Positions 16,808 to 25,207 of a stretch of DNA of 64,000 bases are shown piece by piece. The notes beneath the pieces are model-generated. The model had not been told where the DNA came from. It did no database searches and saw only the letters and a list, made by a program, of their open reading frames with translations. How positions within the stretch are numbered: position 1 is the first letter of the stretch; each line of letters starts with the position of its first letter. The stretch covers positions 62,001 through 126,000 of the forward strand of contig NZ_JAFIDA010000001.1 of the NCBI RefSeq assembly GCF_017834145.1, in the 5' to 3' direction. The DNA is from Leucobacter exalbidus (GTDB lineage Bacteria > Actinomycetota > Actinomycetes > Actinomycetales > Microbacteriaceae). Position numbers and translations under genes: made by a program.

Positions 16808-18019
16808 TTATGCCTCGTCGCTGTGCTGATCGTGCTTGGGGATCAGCGGCACTGCGACGAGGGGCGCGATCGCCACGAGCGCGAACGCGACCGGGTACCC
16901 GACCACGGCGATGAGCGCACCCAGCCCCGGCCCCACGGCCGAGGCAACGATGAACTGGCCGGTGTTTTGGATGCCGAGCGCGCGGCCCACCCAGGCGGTG
17001 CCGGCGCCCTCGGCTACCGAGGTGTAGGCGAGGCCGTTATCGGCGACCGTGATTGTCGACGCAATGACGAGCACGATGGCTCCCGCCAGCTGCCAATCCA
17101 GGGCGCCTGTGAGTGAGACCGCCAACATTGCGGCGATGGCGGAGAGCGCGACCCAGCGCAGCACGCCCACGCGGTTGCCCAGGCGGTCACTGAGCGCGCC
17201 AATGGCGATGCGCCCGATCGCTCCGATGAACTGCGACAGGCCGATGATGAGGCCGGCGGCCGTGGCTGACCAGTGCAGCACGGCGATCATGTAGACCATG
17301 CCGAAGGTGGTGAGCGCGAACTGTGGCAGCACGAGGAGCATCGAGACCGCGTGAATGCGGGCGAGAAAGCCATTTTTCAGGTAGGGGTTGACGGCCAACT
17401 GCGGGGTGCCGTCGAGCGAGACCGCAGCGGTTTTGCGTGGCGGGTTTTCGATCCAGGCCATGCAGGCGAGCCCGAGCACCAGCAAGATGGCGGCGACGAG
17501 TAGCAGGGGCGCGTGCATGCCAAACTGTTCGGCGAGGGGCGGCACAACGAGGGCGGCGACGGCCACACCCAGCGGCTGTGACATCTGCCGAATACCCATG
17601 GCGAGGCCCCGGCGTTCCTTGGGGAACCAGCCGACGACCACCCGGCCGCTGGCTGCGTTCGTGCTCGCCGAGGCACCGCCCGCGAGCCCGAGCATCACCC
17701 CCAGCCACAGCAGGTTGCCCGTGGCCGCCGCCGCACACGCGAACACGGCGGTGAGGGCCAGGCCGCCAGAGATCACCCAGCGCTCGCCAAAACGATCGGC
17801 CACGTAGCCCCACATTACGAGGGTGAGGACCATGCCGAGCGTGGGCGCCGAAGCCAGGGTGCCAGCCGACACGAGCGGCATGCCGCGTTCGAGGTGCAGC
17901 ATGGGAATCAAATACACGGGCGTGCTGACGAGCATGGTGCCAGCGGCCTGGGCAGCAACGCCCAGCGCCAGCATGCGCCAGGCCTTCGTCGGAATGACGC
18001 TGTGAGTTACGGAAGACAC
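16808..18019 (-). CDS. MFS transporter (OFA/NarK-like, 12 TM)
   Basis: The 403-residue product has about 12 hydrophobic helices and MFS loop motifs: YVADRFGERW between helices 2 and 3, and ALSDRLGNRVG in the second half. WFPKERRGLAMG after helix 4 is typical of monocarboxylate-type MFS carriers. The GTG at 18019 is taken as start; the longer frame upstream overlaps the divergent GntR control region. The GntR gene starts about 90 bp away in the opposite direction. A FadR-type operator lies between them, so this carrier is probably the regulated target. Substrate not predictable. Confidence 0.85.
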   Translation of the reverse strand: MSSVTHSVIPTKAWRMLALGVAAQAAGTMLVSTPVYLIPMLHLERGMPLVSAGTLASAPTLGMVLTLVMWGYVADRFGERWVISGGLALTAVFACAAAATGNLLWLGVMLGLAGGASASTNAASGRVVVGWFPKERRGLAMGIRQMSQPLGVAVAALVVPPLAEQFGMHAPLLLVAAILLVLGLACMAWIENPPRKTAAVSLDGTPQLAVNPYLKNGFLARIHAVSMLLVLPQFALTTFGMVYMIAVLHWSATAAGLIIGLSQFIGAIGRIAIGALSDRLGNRVGVLRWVALSAIAAMLAVSLTGALDWQLAGAIVLVIASTITVADNGLAYTSVAEGAGTAWVGRALGIQNTGQFIVASAVGPGLGALIAVVGYPVAFALVAIAPLVAVPLIPKHDQHSDEA

Positions 18020-18075
18020 GCGATGAACGCCCTTGCTCTTCGTGCGTGGCGGGGTGCGCCACGACGCGGTGTGGA

Positions 18076-18094
18076 ATACCATGATGGTATACCA
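18076..18094. promoter_or_regulatory. Probable GntR operator between divergent genes
   Basis: Two overlapping palindromes are seen: ATACCATGATGGTAT (18076-18090) and the perfect TGGTATACCA (18085-18094). The latter matches the TGGT-n-ACCA style of FadR-type GntR operators. The site lies between the MFS gene and the GntR gene. Confidence 0.65.
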
Positions 18095-18110
18095 AAGCAT
18101 TGGAGCCCGT

Positions 18111-18815
18111 ATGACCACGTCGCACGAGACCACCCCGTCGAGCGAACGCAGCACCTACGACAGGTTGCGTGCGCTCGTGCTGTCGCTTGAGCTGCTGCCA
18201 GGCGAACGACTGTCTGAGCGCGGGCTCGAAGACACCCTCGGGGCCTCACGCACCCCCATTCGGGCCGCCCTCATGCGGCTCGAGAACGAGGGGCTGACGA
18301 GGCGCCTGGGGCGCGGCTGGCAGGTCACCCCGGTTGATCTCACCGAGATTCGCTCGGCCATGGAGTTTCGCGAGACCCTCGAGGCGGGCATCGTCGCGCT
18401 GGCGGCTCAGCAGGCAGACGCCGAGGCCGTGCAGGCGCTCGTTGAACTCAGTGAAACCCCCGAGGGCGAACCCGATGACGCCGAAACGGGGCTGCGCGGC
18501 GGCACCGACTTTCACGTCGTACTCGCGATGCTCACGGGCAACCATTTCTTTGCCGACGCGATTCGTGATGTGATGACTCGCATCTCGCGCACGCGCTGGC
18601 TCGAAGTGCGTACCGAGGCCTCACGTGCACAATTGCGGGCCGAACACCGCGCCATCGCCGAGGCGATCGGCGCCGGCGATCCGGCAGCAGCGGTGGCACT
18701 GTCGCGGGCGCACACCCACGGCACCCGTGACCGGCTGATGGCGACCCTCGACGCTGAGCGGCACAGGCTGCGGGCGCGGGGGCTCTCGATTATCGAATCT
18801 GAAACGCTGGGCTAA
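18111..18815 (+). CDS. GntR-family (FCD-type) transcriptional regulator
   Basis: The 234-residue product has an N-terminal winged HTH (YDRLRALVLSLELLPGERLSE, then LEDTLGASRTPIRAALMRLENEGLTRR, residues about 12-65). It is followed by an all-helical FCD ligand domain with metal-type positions in EFRETLEAGIVALA and DFHVVLA, and a late His in EHRAIAEA. Such repressors bind organic acids or sugars. ATG 18111 was chosen over upstream starts that fall inside the operator palindromes. Likely regulates itself and the divergent MFS carrier. Confidence 0.88.
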   Translation: MTTSHETTPSSERSTYDRLRALVLSLELLPGERLSERGLEDTLGASRTPIRAALMRLENEGLTRRLGRGWQVTPVDLTEIRSAMEFRETLEAGIVALAAQQADAEAVQALVELSETPEGEPDDAETGLRGGTDFHVVLAMLTGNHFFADAIRDVMTRISRTRWLEVRTEASRAQLRAEHRAIAEAIGAGDPAAAVALSRAHTHGTRDRLMATLDAERHRLRARGLSIIESETLG

Positions 18816-18887
18816 TGCGCGGTGTCGGAGCCAGTGCGCCGTAGTGTCGGTGCGCCACTTGTCAGACGTGTGTGATGCAATAGCAGG

Positions 18888-20105
18888 ATGAACGAGGAAC
18901 CGCGGCGGGAGGCATCGATCCTGCACGTCGACATGGATGCCTTTTTCGTTTCGGTCGAACTGCTCGATCGCCCCGAACTCGTGGGGCGCCCTGTGGCCGC
19001 CGCCCATGACACCGCCCGGTCGGTGGTGTCGAGTGCGAGCTATGAAGCGCGGCGCTTTGGGGTGCGCTCGGCGATGCCCATCGCGCGCGCCAAACAGCTG
19101 TGCCCCCAATTGGTGCTCGTGCCGCCGGTGTTCGAAAAGTATCGCGCCGCTTCGCGCGAGGTGATGCGCATCTTTACCGAGTTCACGCCCCTGGTTGAAC
19201 CGCTCAGCATCGACGAAGCGTTTCTTGACGTCGCGGGTTCCACCAGGCTCTTTGGCCCGCCCGCCGAGATCGCCAGGCAAATTCGTGAGCGCATTCAATC
19301 TGAGCTCGGGCTGCCATCATCGGTGGGGCTTGCCGGCACCAAGTTCGTGGCCAAGCTCGCATCGCAGCGCGCGAAACCCAATGGGGTGCTCGAGATTCCG
19401 CCCGAGCGCACCCTTGACTTCTTGCACCCGCTGCCCGTCAGCGCCATGTGGGGCGTGGGCCAGGCGACCGCGAAGTCGCTGTCGGCGCGTGCGATCCACA
19501 CGGTCGCCGATCTCGCGGCAGAACCCCTCGACTCGCTGCGCCGCATTGTGGGCGCCTCGAGTGCCCACAAGCTTCACGAACTGGCGAACGGCCGCGACGC
19601 CCGAGGCATCGAGATTGAGCGCACCGAAAAAAGCATCGGTCACGAAGAAACCTTTGAATTTGACGAACCCGACGGCGAGGCACTGCGGCGCGAGCTGCTG
19701 CGGCTGTCGTCAAAGATCGGGGAGCGGCTGCGCGATCGCGGCTTCACCGCCCGCACCATTGCGATCAAGCTGCGCTGGTCAAGCTTTGAAACCATCACGA
19801 GATCGCGCACGCTCGCCGAGCCCACACACGCGACGCAACGCATCTACGCGACCGCCCGCGAACTCTTCGACGAGGCGTGGGTCGAGGGGCAACCCGTGCG
19901 CCTCATTGGAGTACGCGCCGAACAACTCGGCGACTCGTCAGCCGGCGGTATGGGGCTGTGGAACGACGACGAACACCTCACTGCCGTCGACCAGGCGGTT
20001 GACTCGGTGCGCGGCAAATTCGGTGCGGCGGGGCTCGCGCCGGCACGCCTACTCACTGGGCGGGGCAACGCGGTCGACCCGAGATCGCTGCAGCCGCCGA
20101 TCTAA
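18888..20105 (+). CDS. dinB: DNA polymerase IV (Y family)
   Basis: The 405-residue product is an error-prone translesion polymerase. The palm motif ILHVDMDAFFVSVE (Asp15, Asp17), YEARRFGVRSAMP and LSIDEAFLDV give the three catalytic carboxylates. The HhH thumb (LHPLPVSAMWGVGQ) and little-finger domain (IAIKLRW) follow. The C-terminus lacks an obvious beta-clamp motif of the QLxLF type, though a weak one could be missed. It is full length for the family. It stands alone with no recognisable LexA box seen by eye. Confidence 0.95.
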   Translation: MNEEPRREASILHVDMDAFFVSVELLDRPELVGRPVAAAHDTARSVVSSASYEARRFGVRSAMPIARAKQLCPQLVLVPPVFEKYRAASREVMRIFTEFTPLVEPLSIDEAFLDVAGSTRLFGPPAEIARQIRERIQSELGLPSSVGLAGTKFVAKLASQRAKPNGVLEIPPERTLDFLHPLPVSAMWGVGQATAKSLSARAIHTVADLAAEPLDSLRRIVGASSAHKLHELANGRDARGIEIERTEKSIGHEETFEFDEPDGEALRRELLRLSSKIGERLRDRGFTARTIAIKLRWSSFETITRSRTLAEPTHATQRIYATARELFDEAWVEGQPVRLIGVRAEQLGDSSAGGMGLWNDDEHLTAVDQAVDSVRGKFGAAGLAPARLLTGRGNAVDPRSLQPPI

Positions 20106-20181
20106 CGGCGGGTGGTGCGGGGCAACACTGAGCTGTCTTCGTTTTCGCCTATTGCGCGAGCGGCAACACTGCGCCGCGTGA

Positions 20182-20745
20182 AGCGTCAGGCCAGTCGCCC
20201 AGCACCATAGCGCTGTGCCGCTGCGGTTGCAGGCTGAGCCGCGAGGCGTGGAGCTCTATGCGTTGCTGCTGATCATTAACCCGGTGATCGTGATTCTTGT
20301 CGAGTATCCGCTGAGCTATGTCACGAAGCGGATGCCGGCGCATCTCGCGCTGATGCTCGGCATTGTGGTGATGTCATCGGGGGTGGCCGTCACCGGAATT
20401 TTTGCGACGGTGCCCGTACTCGCGATCGCGGGGTGGGTGCTGTTTTCGGTGGGCGAGTGCGTGTTTGCGCCGATGCCGAATAGCTACGTGGCGCAGCTTT
20501 CGGCGCCGCACACGCAGGGGCGCGAACAGGGGTGACTGGTCGCCGTGCAATCGGTGGGCGCCGGGTTGGGCCCAGGCCTGGGCAGCTGGATGCTGCTGGT
20601 GCTCGTTGGGGGAGCGTGGGCGGGCTTTATGGCGCTCGCGGTACTCGCGGCCGTGCTGGTGTGGGGCGCCCATGCCACGGCAGGGAGCCGCGGAGGCGCG
20701 CGCTCACACGAAGCCGCCCTCGGTAATGACGTGCGCCTGCCCTGA
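20182..20745 (+). pseudogene. C-terminal MFS transporter remnant with in-frame TGA
   Basis: One frame encodes the C-terminal TM helices of an MFS exporter: LYALLLIINPVIVILVEYPL, LVEYPLSYVTKRMP, GEXVFAP-like GECVFAPMP, then after a TGA at 20533 LVAVQSVGAGLGPGLGSWM. The reading frame is the same on both sides of the stop. The N-terminal half is absent (stop at 20179 and no MFS sequence further upstream). Its last 42 bp overlap the end of the convergent ankyrin gene. It is a decayed gene. Confidence 0.75.
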
Positions 20746-21330
20746 GCCGTCGACAACGCGCGACCAACTCTCGACGAAGAGGCGATTCTTGTGGATCGAG
20801 ACGCCAAACCCACCGTACATGCCGGGGTACCTGAACCACAGCTCCGTGAGCTGTTCGATCGCTACGAGCTCGGTGGGCAGGGGCCTGATCTTGACCGGCG
20901 CAAGCCTGTCGGTGCGCTCGGCAACCAAGGCAGCTAAGTGGTGATCCCAGGCCGCAAACTTCTGCAGCTCGCGGGGGCTGGGCTCGCGCACGTTCAGCAC
21001 ATCTTCGAGGTGGTGATGGTCCCGCTTTCTGGCGATATCGATCGGGCGATCGCCGCGGGCGTCTCGCAGCGCCCGCCAGGCACCGCGGCGAATCAGCTGC
21101 TCGGCTATCTCGGCCGATGCGCCGAGCCACGCGGCCTGGTGCAGGGGAGTGAACCAAGAGGTTCCGGAGACCCGCCACTGATTCGGTGTGAGCGCGTCAT
21201 GCGAATCCAAGAGGCTGAACACTTCGGCCCAGTTCCCGGCCTTCGCGGCATCAGCGAGGAGGTTCGTCTGTTCGACGAAGCCCTCAGATAGCGCTTCGGT
21301 GTCGATAGTGCCCGGCCAATCGGCGCTCAT
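20704..21330 (-). CDS. Ankyrin-repeat protein
   Basis: The 208-residue soluble protein has ankyrin-like repeats in its first half: a degenerate one (AKAGNWAEVFSLLDSH), then TPLHQAAWLGASAEIAEQLIRRG, then RDARGDRPIDIARKRDHHHLEDVL. The C-terminal half (about 115-208) has no recognised motif. It reads like the SMI1/immunity-style or uncharacterised domains attached to such proteins (LWFRYPGMYGGFGVSI). It probably mediates protein-protein binding. No partner is evident nearby. It starts at ATG 21330, with GGAGG in the upstream leader. Confidence 0.8.
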   Translation of the reverse strand: MSADWPGTIDTEALSEGFVEQTNLLADAAKAGNWAEVFSLLDSHDALTPNQWRVSGTSWFTPLHQAAWLGASAEIAEQLIRRGAWRALRDARGDRPIDIARKRDHHHLEDVLNVREPSPRELQKFAAWDHHLAALVAERTDRLAPVKIRPLPTELVAIEQLTELWFRYPGMYGGFGVSIHKNRLFVESWSRVVDGSGQAHVITEGGFV

Positions 21331-21401
21331 ATGAATGCCTCCTACGCTTCAAGTGGTTTCTTGAAACGAGCCTACGGGAGCGGTGCTGCTGGCGGGATAC
21401 G

Positions 21402-21447
21402 CGCACAAAAACAAATCAGCCCCCGACTCGAAAGTCGGGGGCTGATT
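21402..21447 (-). terminator. Terminator of tRNA-His
   Basis: A 15-bp perfect stem (21414-21428 with 21433-21447, AATCAGCCCCCGACT arm) and a 4-nt loop are followed on the minus strand by TGTTTTTGTG. It lies directly 3' of tRNA-His. Confidence 0.9.
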
Positions 21448-21450
21448 CCT

Positions 21451-21527
21451 TGGGGTGGCTAACGGGGCTCGAACCCGCGACCACCGGCACCACAAGCCGG
21501 TGCTCTACCAACTGAGCTATAGCCACC
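21451..21527 (-). tRNA. tRNA-His (anticodon GTG)
   Basis: The minus strand folds into a standard cloverleaf: acceptor GTGGCTA/TAGCCAC, GTG anticodon in CTTGTGGT, and T-loop GGTTCGAGCC. A G precedes position 1 opposite C73, the G-1 identity element of histidine tRNAs. CCA appears encoded at 21451-21453. Confidence 0.95.
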
Positions 21528-21692
21528 ATACTGACTTGTTCGCTTTGCGGCGAACGAGGCAACTCCATAAGCATAACCCACCCCTTCAGCCCGATGCCAA
21601 ATCGTGTGCACCTCGCGCGTGCCGCCCGCCAGAATCAAGCGTCACCACAAATTTGCTCCCGTTGTCACACGCTTCGTGTGTAGGGTGAAGAC

Positions 21693-22040
21693 ATGCTCGA
21701 GTTATCCCCTGAGGAGTTCGAATCACTGGTCGCTGATGGCCTTGATTCACTGCATGACGACATGCTTGACCAACTCGACAACGTCATTTTCGTCATCGAA
21801 GACGTGCCCGAAGACGGCACCGACGTGTTGGGCGTCTACGAGGGGTTCTCGCTAGCCGAGCGTGATGTCTACGGCTACGGCGAACAACCAGACCGCATTA
21901 TTTTGTTTCGCAAGAATCTCTTGGCACACTGCGCCGATCATGATGAACTCGTGAAAGAAATTCGCATCACGCTAGTGCACGAGATCGCGCATTTTTATGG
22001 GCTGAGTGAACAACGCATTCACGAGTTGGGATGGGGATAA
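21693..22040 (+). CDS. Zincin-like metallopeptidase family protein
   Basis: The 115-residue product carries the zinc motif HEIAHFYG near its C-terminus (about residues 92-99, HExxH). It resembles the small minimal zincins (MpgE-like, DUF1025) conserved in Actinobacteria. Peptidase activity is inferred from the motif only. Its stop overlaps the start of clpS (TAATG), and DUF2017 follows, a conserved trio in this phylum, which suggests a link to protein turnover. Confidence 0.88.
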   Translation: MLELSPEEFESLVADGLDSLHDDMLDQLDNVIFVIEDVPEDGTDVLGVYEGFSLAERDVYGYGEQPDRIILFRKNLLAHCADHDELVKEIRITLVHEIAHFYGLSEQRIHELGWG

Positions 22041-22378
22041 TGCCAACGATTACTGTAGACCGGCTCGACCACGGGGCGCACGCGGGGGCGTCGGGGCACG
22101 TATTGCCCGGCTCAGACACGATCGACCAGGCGCAGCAAGAGCGCATGTGGGAGACGGTCGTGTGGGACGATCCCGTCAATCTGATGTCGTATGTGTCGTA
22201 CGTTTTTCGGCGCCACTTCGGCTTCGATCGGGAGCGCGCTGAGAAGCTGATGCTGCAGGTGCACCATCGCGGCAGCGCCGTCGTTGCCGAGGGGGAGCGT
22301 GCCGCCATGGAAATGCACGTCGAAGCGCTCCACGAGTATGGGCTGTGGGCCACCCTGCAGCAGGGAGGCCAGCCGTGA
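22040..22378 (+). CDS. clpS: ATP-dependent Clp protease adaptor ClpS
   Basis: The 112-residue product is the N-end-rule adaptor that hands substrates with destabilising N-terminal residues to ClpC/ClpA-ClpP. The ClpS core is clear: [20 protein letters not shown], then [15 protein letters not shown] and the C-terminal [10 protein letters not shown]. These hold the Asn/Asp/His positions of the N-degron pocket (DDPVN, VHHRG). ATG 22040 overlaps the upstream stop; an in-frame ATG at 22031 is the alternative. The downstream gene overlaps by 4 bp, so the three are co-translated. Confidence 0.93.
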   Translation: MPTITVDRLDHGAHAGASGHVLPGSDTIDQAQQERMWETVVWDDPVNLMSYVSYVFRRHFGFDRERAEKLMLQVHHRGSAVVAEGERAAMEMHVEALHEYGLWATLQQGGQP

Positions 22379-22929
22379 AAATTGCACCACTTGCCGGCGA
22401 CGGGCTGCGCCTCAAACTTGAGCTCAACGAAGCGGCGATGCTCGACCAGCTGGTCACCCAGCTCACACAGCTGCTGCAGGACTACAGCCAGACCGCGCTC
22501 GACCCCGACCCGCTGTTCGCGAGCCTCGAGATCGGTGGTTCTGAGGAGCCCCCCGAAGACCCCGCGCTGGCCCGGCTCTTTCCTGACGCCTACGCCGAGC
22601 CTGAAGACGCCGCGGGCTACCGCCGGGTGACCGAGCAGGGGCTGGTCAACCGCAAGATCCAAGATGCGATGCGGGTGACCTCAGATTTGGGTCTCGGCGC
22701 GGGCATCGCGACAGACGCGACTACGGTCGAAGTCGATATCACCTCAGAATCGTTGCCGGTGTGGGCGCGCACGATCACCGCGCTGCGGCTGGCGATGGCG
22801 GCCCGGATCGGGCTCGAAACGGGTGACGATCACGAGCGGCTGCTGGCGCAAGAAGCCACACACGGCACGGTGCTCGTGTTCGACTGGCTCGCCGCCATTC
22901 TCGATTCGGTGCTCGCCGTAATGGAGTAA
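22375..22929 (+). CDS. DUF2017 family protein
   Basis: The 184-residue acidic protein always accompanies clpS in Actinobacteria. It has no known activity. The GTG at 22375 overlaps the clpS stop (GTGA) and has GGGAGG upstream. Its N-terminal part reads [18 protein letters not shown] and the C-terminal part [15 protein letters not shown], both helical. The name rests on position and general resemblance. Confidence 0.85.
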   Translation: MKIAPLAGDGLRLKLELNEAAMLDQLVTQLTQLLQDYSQTALDPDPLFASLEIGGSEEPPEDPALARLFPDAYAEPEDAAGYRRVTEQGLVNRKIQDAMRVTSDLGLGAGIATDATTVEVDITSESLPVWARTITALRLAMAARIGLETGDDHERLLAQEATHGTVLVFDWLAAILDSVLAVME

Positions 22930-23001
22930 CCATCGCGCGGTCGTGCGTCACGAACCGCCACGCCTCTTAACCGCAGCGGGATTATTGGTACGGTGGGCTC
23001 T

Positions 23002-23550
23002 ATGGCTTCGCACACTTCAGATCAGGCTGGCGCTACCGATATTGCGGCGGCGACCCGTGCCGCGGGTGACCTGCTGCGGGCGCTCGGCGTTGACCTTGAG
23101 GCGCGCGGGCTTGAACGCACCCCCGAGCGGGTGGCGCAGACGCTTGCCGGGCTGATCGACCGCGGCCCCGTGCCCGAGGCGACGCTGATGCCCAGCGACG
23201 GGTATGACGGGCCGATCGTGATGCGCGATATTCCGTTCGTGGGTATGTGTGAACACCACCTGCTGCCGTTTCGGGGCACCGCCACCCTCGCCTACGCGGC
23301 GGGTGAGCAGATCGTGGGTCTGTCAACGCTGGCGCGCGTGGTGGAGTACTTCGCCGCTGGCCTGCAACTGCAGGAGCGCATGACCAGCCAGATCGCCGAC
23401 TGGCTCGAATCAGAACTCACGCCCGCGGGCGTGGGGGTGCGCATCGAGGCCGAACACTTCTGTATGTCGATGCGCGGCATTGGCGGGCCGGCCACCCAGG
23501 CCGAAACGCGCATTACGCGCGGCACCATCACGGCGCAGGATCTCGCATGA
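23002..23550 (+). CDS. folE: GTP cyclohydrolase I
   Basis: The 182-residue enzyme converts GTP to 7,8-dihydroneopterin triphosphate, the first step of folate synthesis. Zinc ligands are visible: Cys83 and His86 in GMCEHHLLPF, and Cys154 in EAEHFCMSMRG. GEQIVGLSTLARVVEYFA is the substrate-binding block. It is full length for the type I enzyme. ATG 23002 was taken (MASHTSD). It overlaps the downstream DHPS-like gene by 4 bp (ATGA), so folE, the DHPS-like gene and the reductase gene form one operon. Confidence 0.95.
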   Translation: MASHTSDQAGATDIAAATRAAGDLLRALGVDLEARGLERTPERVAQTLAGLIDRGPVPEATLMPSDGYDGPIVMRDIPFVGMCEHHLLPFRGTATLAYAAGEQIVGLSTLARVVEYFAAGLQLQERMTSQIADWLESELTPAGVGVRIEAEHFCMSMRGIGGPATQAETRITRGTITAQDLA

Positions 23551-24425
23551 CCGCGCGTGTGATTGGCCGGCGCAGCTTCGACTTCGACCGACAGGTCGCC
23601 GTGATGGCCGTCATCAATCGCACACCAGACTCGTTTTACGATCAGGGCGCCACCTTCGCCCTCGACCGGGCGGTGGCTGCAGCGCTCACCGCTGACGCCG
23701 AGGGCGCTGACTGGATCGACGTCGGGGGAGTGCCGTTTGGGCGTGGGCCCTGGGTGTCGCCCCAAGAAGAGATTGACCGCGTGGTGCCGTTCGTGACCGA
23801 GGTATCGGCGAAGAGCGATGTCGTGATCTCGGTCGACACCAACCGCGCCGAGGTGGCGCAGGCCGCCATTGCGGCCGGTGCCGCCGTGATCAATGATACG
23901 AGCGGGCTGGGCGACCCCGAGATGGCTGGCGTGATCGCCGCGTCTTCGGCCTCTGTTGTGCTCACCCACAGTGTCGGGCCGTGGCGCGAGGAAAAGCCCG
24001 CCGCGCACTTCACCGATGTGGTGCACGAGGTGCAGGAGTATCTGGCCGAGCGCGTGGAGCGCGCCTGCGCCGCCGGTATTCCGCGTGACCGCTTGATTCT
24101 TGACCCGGGTCACGACCTCGATAAAAACACCCTGCACACGCTCGAACTCACGCGGCGGTACGCCGAACTGCAGCAGCTGGGGCTACCGCTTTTAGCCGCG
24201 GTGTCAAACAAAGACTTCATCGGGGAGTCCATCGACCGACCCAAACAGGAGCGACTGCACGGCTCGCTCGCCGCGATGGTGGTCTGCATCATGAACGGCG
24301 CCCGCATCGTGCGCATGCACAACGTCGCCGAAAGCGTGGATGCCGTGCGCATGACCGAGGCCATTTTGGGGTGGCGCGATCCCGTGCGGCTCGAGCACAA
24401 CACCCATCCCACCCGCAACGTCTAA
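23547..24425 (+). CDS. Dihydropteroate synthase family protein, FolP2-like
   Basis: The 292-residue TIM-barrel protein has the DHPS signatures VMAVINRTPDSFYDQGATF, WIDVGGVPFG, VVISVDTN, INDTSG, ILDPGHDLDKNT and LAAVSNKDFIGE. The wording NRTPDSFYD and SNKDFIGE is that of mycobacterial FolP2 rather than classical FolP (NVTxDSFSDGG, K at the pterin site). FolP2 of Mycobacterium is reported not to replace FolP1, so the reaction here is uncertain. It may be a real DHPS in this lineage or an enzyme acting on a related pterin. It is translationally coupled to folE and to the downstream reductase. Confidence 0.88.
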   Translation: MTARVIGRRSFDFDRQVAVMAVINRTPDSFYDQGATFALDRAVAAALTADAEGADWIDVGGVPFGRGPWVSPQEEIDRVVPFVTEVSAKSDVVISVDTNRAEVAQAAIAAGAAVINDTSGLGDPEMAGVIAASSASVVLTHSVGPWREEKPAAHFTDVVHEVQEYLAERVERACAAGIPRDRLILDPGHDLDKNTLHTLELTRRYAELQQLGLPLLAAVSNKDFIGESIDRPKQERLHGSLAAMVVCIMNGARIVRMHNVAESVDAVRMTEAILGWRDPVRLEHNTHPTRNV

Positions 24426-25207
24426 TGACCGAACTCATTGCGATCGACGGCCTGTACCCCGCGGCCGAGACCGGCCTCACCGACGAAGCCCTGCTCGCAG
24501 AACTTGATCACCCGGCACTGCGGGCGAACTTCGTATCGAGCATTGACGGTGCGATGACGCGCGACGGGCTCTCAGGTGGGCTGTCGGGCGACGCCGATAA
24601 ACGATTGTTCGGGCTGCTGCGCCGGGTCACCGACGTGGTGCTCGTCGCCGCGGGCACCGTGCGCGACGAGGGCTACACAGCCATGCGCGTCGACGCAGCA
24701 TCAGTGCAGTGGCGCGAAGCGCACGGCAAACCCGCGCACCCGGTGTTCGCGATCGTGTCGGGGGCACTTGACCTCGACGAAGACGCTGAGATCTTCACTG
24801 ACGCCCCGGTGCCGCCGATCCTGTTCACCACGCGGGCGGGGGCGGCGCGGGCGTCAAGGTTTGAGGGGCTCGCCCACGTCGTGATCATCGGCGAGCACGC
24901 GCCGGGCCGGGTCGACGGCGCCCAGGTGGCCGAGGCATTACGCACCCTGGGGCACACCCGCATACAGTGCGAGGGCGGCCCCACCTTTTTGGGGGCGCTG
25001 CTCGCCGCAGACGCGGTCGACGAACTCTGCCTCACGATCGAGCCCACGCTCGAGGCGGGCTCATCAAGGCGCATTGCGGCGGGCCCATCGGCCCCGCGCA
25101 GCATGCGTCTCGCCCGGGTATTGCGCGCAGGCGAGACGCTGCTGCTGCGTTACGCGAGGGGCGATTCGCCCTCGGTGCCCATGATGCTGTCCAGCAGCGG
25201 GGCGTAG
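24425..25207 (+). CDS. RibD C-terminal-domain reductase (pyrimidine/dihydrofolate reductase-like)
   Basis: The 260-residue product lacks the deaminase half of RibD and holds only the DHFR-like RibD_C fold: NFVSSIDGAMTRDGLSGGL, then VLVAAGTVRDEGYTAMRV and IQCEGGPTFLGALLAAD. The GGPTFLG motif binds NADPH. Stand-alone relatives in Actinobacteria (Rv2671 type) have been linked to riboflavin precursor or dihydrofolate reduction. Its start overlaps the FolP2-like stop (TAATG), which favours a pterin/folate substrate. The 3' end overlaps the convergent orn gene by 58 bp. Confidence 0.87.
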   Translation: MTELIAIDGLYPAAETGLTDEALLAELDHPALRANFVSSIDGAMTRDGLSGGLSGDADKRLFGLLRRVTDVVLVAAGTVRDEGYTAMRVDAASVQWREAHGKPAHPVFAIVSGALDLDEDAEIFTDAPVPPILFTTRAGAARASRFEGLAHVVIIGEHAPGRVDGAQVAEALRTLGHTRIQCEGGPTFLGALLAADAVDELCLTIEPTLEAGSSRRIAAGPSAPRSMRLARVLRAGETLLLRYARGDSPSVPMMLSSSGA

